7,294 nucleotides of DNA from Robiginitomaculum sp. (GTDB taxonomy: Bacteria > Pseudomonadota > Alphaproteobacteria > Caulobacterales > Maricaulaceae). Positions 4,560 to 7,294 of this stretch are shown here, piece after piece. The stretch covers positions 6,509-13,802 of the forward strand of contig JAESQI010000018.1 in assembly GCA_016765255.1 (NCBI GenBank), written 5' to 3'. Made by a program: the position numbers and the translations under genes. Each line of letters begins with the position of its first letter. The first letter of the stretch is position 1. Below the pieces are notes generated by a model. That model was given only the letters and a program-made list of their open reading frames with translations, did no database searches and had not been told where the DNA came from.

Positions 4560-6596
4560 ATGACGGCATTACGCGATATTCGCAAACAATTCCTTGGTTT
4601 TTTTGAAACCAATGATCACAGGATTGAAAAATCTAGTCCGCTCGTGCCGGATAATGATCCAACCTTGCTGTTTACCAATGCTGGCATGGTACAATTTAAA
4701 AACCTGTTTACGGGTGCAGAAACTCCAAAATTTCCCCGCGCCGTAACCTCGCAAAAATGTGTGCGCGCGGGCGGCAAACATAGTGATTTGGACAATGTTG
4801 GGTATACGGCCCGTCACCATACATTTTTCGAAATGCTCGGTAATTTTTCCTTTGGCGATTACTTTAAAGACGACGCCATAAAATATGCGTGGGATTTGCT
4901 TACCAAAGATTTTGGCTTGTCCAAAGATAAGCTCCTGATCACCGTCTACCACACAGACGACGAGGCCCGCGCCATTTGGAAAAAAGTGGCGGGTGTTTCC
5001 GATAGTCAAATCATCAGCATTGCCACGTCGGATAATTTTTGGGCCATGGGGGATACGGGGCCGTGCGGGCCGTGTTCGGAAATTTTCTATGACCACGGCG
5101 ACAAAATCCCCGGTGGGCCACCCGGGTCCCCCGACGAGGACGGGGACAGATTTATCGAAATCTGGAATCTGGTCTTTATGCAATATGAAAAATTTAGCGG
5201 TGGCAAACAAACCGAACTGCCCAAACCGTCCATTGATACGGGTATGGGCCTTGAGCGAGTGGCGGCTATTTTGCAAGGCGTGCATAATAATTACGACATA
5301 GATTTATTTAAAAATCTGATTGCTGCCAGCGTGGAAGAGAGCAATGTCAAAGCGCAAGGCGAGGCAATGTTCTCCCACCGCGTCATTGCAGACCATCTCC
5401 GCGCCGCCTCCTTCCTGATCGCTGACGGGGTTAGCCCGTCCAAAGAAGGACGCGGATATGTGCTGCGCCGCATCATGCGCCGCGCTATGCGCCACGCCCA
5501 TATATTGGGGACGCCCGAACCTTTGATGCACAGGCTCGTCCCTGCGCTTGTTACCGAAATGGGGGATGCGTTTGGCGAACTCAAACGTGCCCAAGAAAAT
5601 ATTGAAACAACCATGCTAGAAGAAGAAGAACGGTTTCGCAAAACCCTCGGACGCGGCACGGCACTTCTCGATAGTGCTACCGCCAATTTAAAAGACGGGG
5701 ACACCCTGTCTGGCAATGTCGCCTTTAAGCTTTACGATACTTACGGCTTCCCGCTCGACTTGACCCAAGACGCGCTGCGTTCCAAAGGAATAGACGTGGA
5801 CGTGGACGGATACGAAGCCGCCATGAAAATCCAAAAAGACACTGCCCGCGCTCATTGGAGCGGGTCTGGCGACGCTGGGGCTGACGCGCTCTGGCTCGGT
5901 TTACGCGAACAATTCGGGCCCACTGAGTTTACTGGATATGAACGCTTAACGGGGGAAAGCCAAATACTCGCTATTATAAAAGAGGGCCAACTCGTTAGCG
6001 AAGCAGGCCCAGATGAAGCCGTACAATTACTCACCAAATCAACGCCGTTTTACGCCGAAAGTGGCGGTCAGGCTGGCGACAAAGGCAGTGCCGTTTTTGA
6101 GGATGGGCAGGCGGTGATTACAGATGTCAAAAAATTTGTGGGCGATTTACATGTGCATATGGTTACGCTGGCACGCGGCCACATCAAACAAGGCGGCAAT
6201 GTTCGTTTGCATGTTGACCCGTCAAACCGCCGCACCACAATGAGTAATCACTCCGCCACCCATCTTGTCCACGAAGCCTTGCGGCGCGTGCTGGGAACTC
6301 ATGTTACCCAAAAGGGACAAATGGTAGACGGAGAACGTATTCGTTTTGATTTTTCCCACGGTAAGGGCGTCACCGCCGAGGAACTCAGCCAAATCGAAAC
6401 TCAAGTCAATCAGGTGATTTTAGACAATAGCGAAGCCACTACAAAACTCATGGCGCCTGACGCTGCGATTGAGGCGGGGCGATGGCATTGTTCGGCGAAA
6501 AATACGGCGATGAAGTTCGCGTTCTCTCTCTTGGCAATGTGCCAGACGGAGAAGATCATCCTTATTCGGTCGAATTATGCGGGGGGACACATGTGA
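4560..6596 (+). CDS. alaS: Alanyl-tRNA synthetase, N-terminal part (frameshifted gene)
   Basis: This ORF is the aminoacylation part of AlaS, which charges tRNA-Ala and edits mischarged Ser and Gly. Residues 1-240 are the class II catalytic core, with TNAGMVQFKNLF, motif 2 FEMLGNFSFGDYFK (90-103), the cysteine-containing loop GDTGPCGPCSEIFYD (164-178) and motif 3 GMGLERVAAILQG (228-240). The tRNA-recognition helical region follows, with SPSKEGRGYVLRRIMRRAMRH. The editing domain begins near 490 and contains the zinc ligands H564-xxx-H568 in NHSATHLVHEALR. Homology stops at G640 (base 6479). The remaining 38 residues, starting RWHCSAKNTAM, are out-of-frame readthrough. The missing part continues at 6482 in the -1 frame. 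Restoring one G in the GGGG run (6476-6479) joins the two into about 879 residues, close to the 876 of E. coli. The start is supported by AGGG six bases upstream. Confidence 0.93.
   Translation: MTALRDIRKQFLGFFETNDHRIEKSSPLVPDNDPTLLFTNAGMVQFKNLFTGAETPKFPRAVTSQKCVRAGGKHSDLDNVGYTARHHTFFEMLGNFSFGDYFKDDAIKYAWDLLTKDFGLSKDKLLITVYHTDDEARAIWKKVAGVSDSQIISIATSDNFWAMGDTGPCGPCSEIFYDHGDKIPGGPPGSPDEDGDRFIEIWNLVFMQYEKFSGGKQTELPKPSIDTGMGLERVAAILQGVHNNYDIDLFKNLIAASVEESNVKAQGEAMFSHRVIADHLRAASFLIADGVSPSKEGRGYVLRRIMRRAMRHAHILGTPEPLMHRLVPALVTEMGDAFGELKRAQENIETTMLEEEERFRKTLGRGTALLDSATANLKDGDTLSGNVAFKLYDTYGFPLDLTQDALRSKGIDVDVDGYEAAMKIQKDTARAHWSGSGDAGADALWLGLREQFGPTEFTGYERLTGESQILAIIKEGQLVSEAGPDEAVQLLTKSTPFYAESGGQAGDKGSAVFEDGQAVITDVKKFVGDLHVHMVTLARGHIKQGGNVRLHVDPSNRRTTMSNHSATHLVHEALRRVLGTHVTQKGQMVDGERIRFDFSHGKGVTAEELSQIETQVNQVILDNSEATTKLMAPDAAIEAGRWHCSAKNTAMKFAFSLLAMCQTEKIILIRSNYAGGHM
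6476..6481 (+). other. Frameshift point in alaS (GGGG run)
   Basis: The bases read GAG GCG GGG CGA TGG CAT in the upstream frame, but AlaS homology requires GAG GCG GGG GCG ATG GCA. One G is missing from the run, or ribosomes must slip back one base. A tRNA-Gly on GGG (6477-6479) could re-pair perfectly with GGG at 6476-6478. Confidence 0.85.
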
Positions 6597-7198
6597 CGCG
6601 CACTGGCGATATTGGCCTGTTTAAAATCACATCCGAATCCGCAGTTGCCTCTGGCATTCGCCGTATTGAAGCCGTGACTGGCGAGGCGGCACGGACATAT
6701 TTGGAGACGCAGGCAGGCTTTGCAAAATCGGCTGCCGACGCGTTGAAAATAAAAATATCCGACGTGCCGATGCGCATGTTATCCTTGGCCAAAGAAAAAC
6801 GAGAGCTTGAAAAAGAAGTCTCCAAGCTCAAGAAAAAATTAGCGATTGGCGGTAGCGGAGGCGGCGCGTCCGTTGAAGAAATAAACGGCGTCAAATTTAT
6901 AGGACTTGTTCTGGAAGGCGTGAGCGGCAAAGATTTGCGCACAATGATCGAAGAACAAAAACAAAAACTCGGGTCTGGGATTGTTGCTTTCGTCGCCGTG
7001 GACGACGGAAAAGTCGCTGTTGCCGTTGGCGTCACGCCCGACTTGACCAAGGATTATAACGCGGCCACCCTGGTAAATCTCGGGGCTGAACAAGTTGGCG
7101 GACGCGGCGGAGGGCGGCCCGATATGGCTCAAGCCGGTGGTAGTAAAGTTGAAAATGCAGACGCAGCATTGGCTGCAATTAAAGCAGGAATTTCATGA
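6482..7198 (+). CDS. alaS: Alanyl-tRNA synthetase, C-terminal part (frameshifted gene)
   Basis: This 238-codon ORF is the rest of AlaS. It begins MALFGEKYGDEVRVLSLG, which directly continues the upstream ORF, and carries the other half of the editing zinc site, C33-GGT-H37 (joined numbering about C674 and H678). Next come a coiled-coil segment (LAKEKRELEKEVSKLKKKLA, about 98-117) and the C-Ala domain with the glycine-rich GGRGGGRPDMAQAGG. The domain order and length are normal, so the break is a single missing base, not decay. By chance or otherwise, GAGG (6471-6474) lies seven bases before its ATG, so independent translation is conceivable. More likely it is one gene with a sequence error at the G-run. 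It ends in TGA that overlaps an ATG. Confidence 0.93.
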   Translation: MALFGEKYGDEVRVLSLGNVPDGEDHPYSVELCGGTHVTRTGDIGLFKITSESAVASGIRRIEAVTGEAARTYLETQAGFAKSAADALKIKISDVPMRMLSLAKEKRELEKEVSKLKKKLAIGGSGGGASVEEINGVKFIGLVLEGVSGKDLRTMIEEQKQKLGSGIVAFVAVDDGKVAVAVGVTPDLTKDYNAATLVNLGAEQVGGRGGGRPDMAQAGGSKVENADAALAAIKAGIS

Positions 7199-7230
7199 GA
7201 GAAGTAATTATGACGAAGGAAATACCATGA
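7195..7230 (+). CDS. Mini-ORF linking alaS to the next gene
   Basis: An 11-codon reading frame, M-R-E-V-I-M-T-K-E-I-P, starts with the ATG inside the alaS end (ATGA, 7195-7198). It stops with a TGA that overlaps the ATG of the VOC gene (ATGA, 7227-7230). No Shine-Dalgarno of its own is clear. It may only serve to carry ribosomes from alaS to the next gene, or may be chance; it is not likely to make a functional peptide. Confidence 0.25.
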   Translation: MREVIMTKEIP

Positions 7231-7294
7231 CCAACACTATAAAAATAAATTATATCGAATTTCCAGTAACCGACATGGCGTCGAGTAAAGCGTT
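7227..7294 (+). CDS. VOC (glyoxalase/bleomycin-resistance fold) family protein, N-terminal start only
   Basis: Only the first 22 codons are inside the window: MTNTIKINYIEFPVTDMASSKA. The pattern 'INYIEFPVTDMASSKAF' is the usual first strand and helix of VOC-superfamily proteins, where the strand supplies part of the metal or substrate site and the D-x-x-x-S-K-x-F/W-Y turn leads to the first helix. The start is supported by AAGGA (7216-7220), six bases upstream. It lies 28 bases after the alaS stop in the same direction, so it may be cotranscribed. The particular activity cannot be named from this fragment. Confidence 0.75.
   Translation, partial: MTNTIKINYIEFPVTDMASSKA

Noticed and set aside
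4569..5716. Long minus-strand open frames (238 and 141 codons) opposite alaS
   Set aside because: The opposite strand encodes all conserved AlaS motifs; the antisense products look like random translations rich in Arg, Phe and Ser.

Overview
The window looks like a chromosomal segment of an alphaproteobacterium. The grounds are a recognisable C-terminal end of the CckA hybrid histidine kinase, the recA-alaS gene pair that commonly follows cckA in this class, and recA upstream elements close to the alphaproteobacterial LexA box (direct GTTC-N7-GTTC type). Genus or family cannot be decided from the sequence alone.

Layout, left to right. Positions 1-540 (+) are the end of cckA, with its ATPase tail and receiver domain. 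On the opposite strand, 562-678 holds the C-terminal end of a VapC-type PIN toxin that has lost the rest of its gene. Positions 699-2790 (-) form a compact three-gene operon of accessory character: a membrane protein with a DERD motif (first gene), a small Cro/C1-type (XRE) regulator, and a membrane-anchored serine hydrolase of the beta-lactamase class C/LACTB superfamily. Each junction has a 4-base ATGA overlap. Three alternating ACCAGAC/GTCTGGT half-sites lie on the operon promoter and are the probable operator of the XRE protein. About 300 bases of AT-rich sequence without a convincing gene follow. Next come the recA upstream region with a pair of inverted LexA-like sites, a leader hairpin, and recA (3370-4458, +). 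A strong hairpin terminator follows recA and appears to have the alaS promoter built into it.

alaS (4560-7198, +) is intact in content but broken by the loss of one G in a G-run at 6476-6479. It therefore reads as a 678-codon ORF plus a 238-codon ORF. Joined, they give about 879 residues, a normal AlaS length. Because alaS is normally essential, this is either a sequence error, a -1 recoding site, or a genuinely split enzyme; error is the most likely. After alaS, an 11-codon mini-ORF overlaps both the alaS stop and the start of a VOC/glyoxalase-fold gene that runs off the right edge.

Functionally, the core part covers cell-cycle phosphorelay control (cckA), recombination and SOS response (recA), and protein synthesis (alaS). 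The accessory part, set between cckA and recA, seems to be a self-regulated regulator/membrane-protein/hydrolase cassette next to a decayed toxin gene, so this interval looks like a site of gene turnover. I saw no tRNA, rRNA, CRISPR array or insertion sequence.
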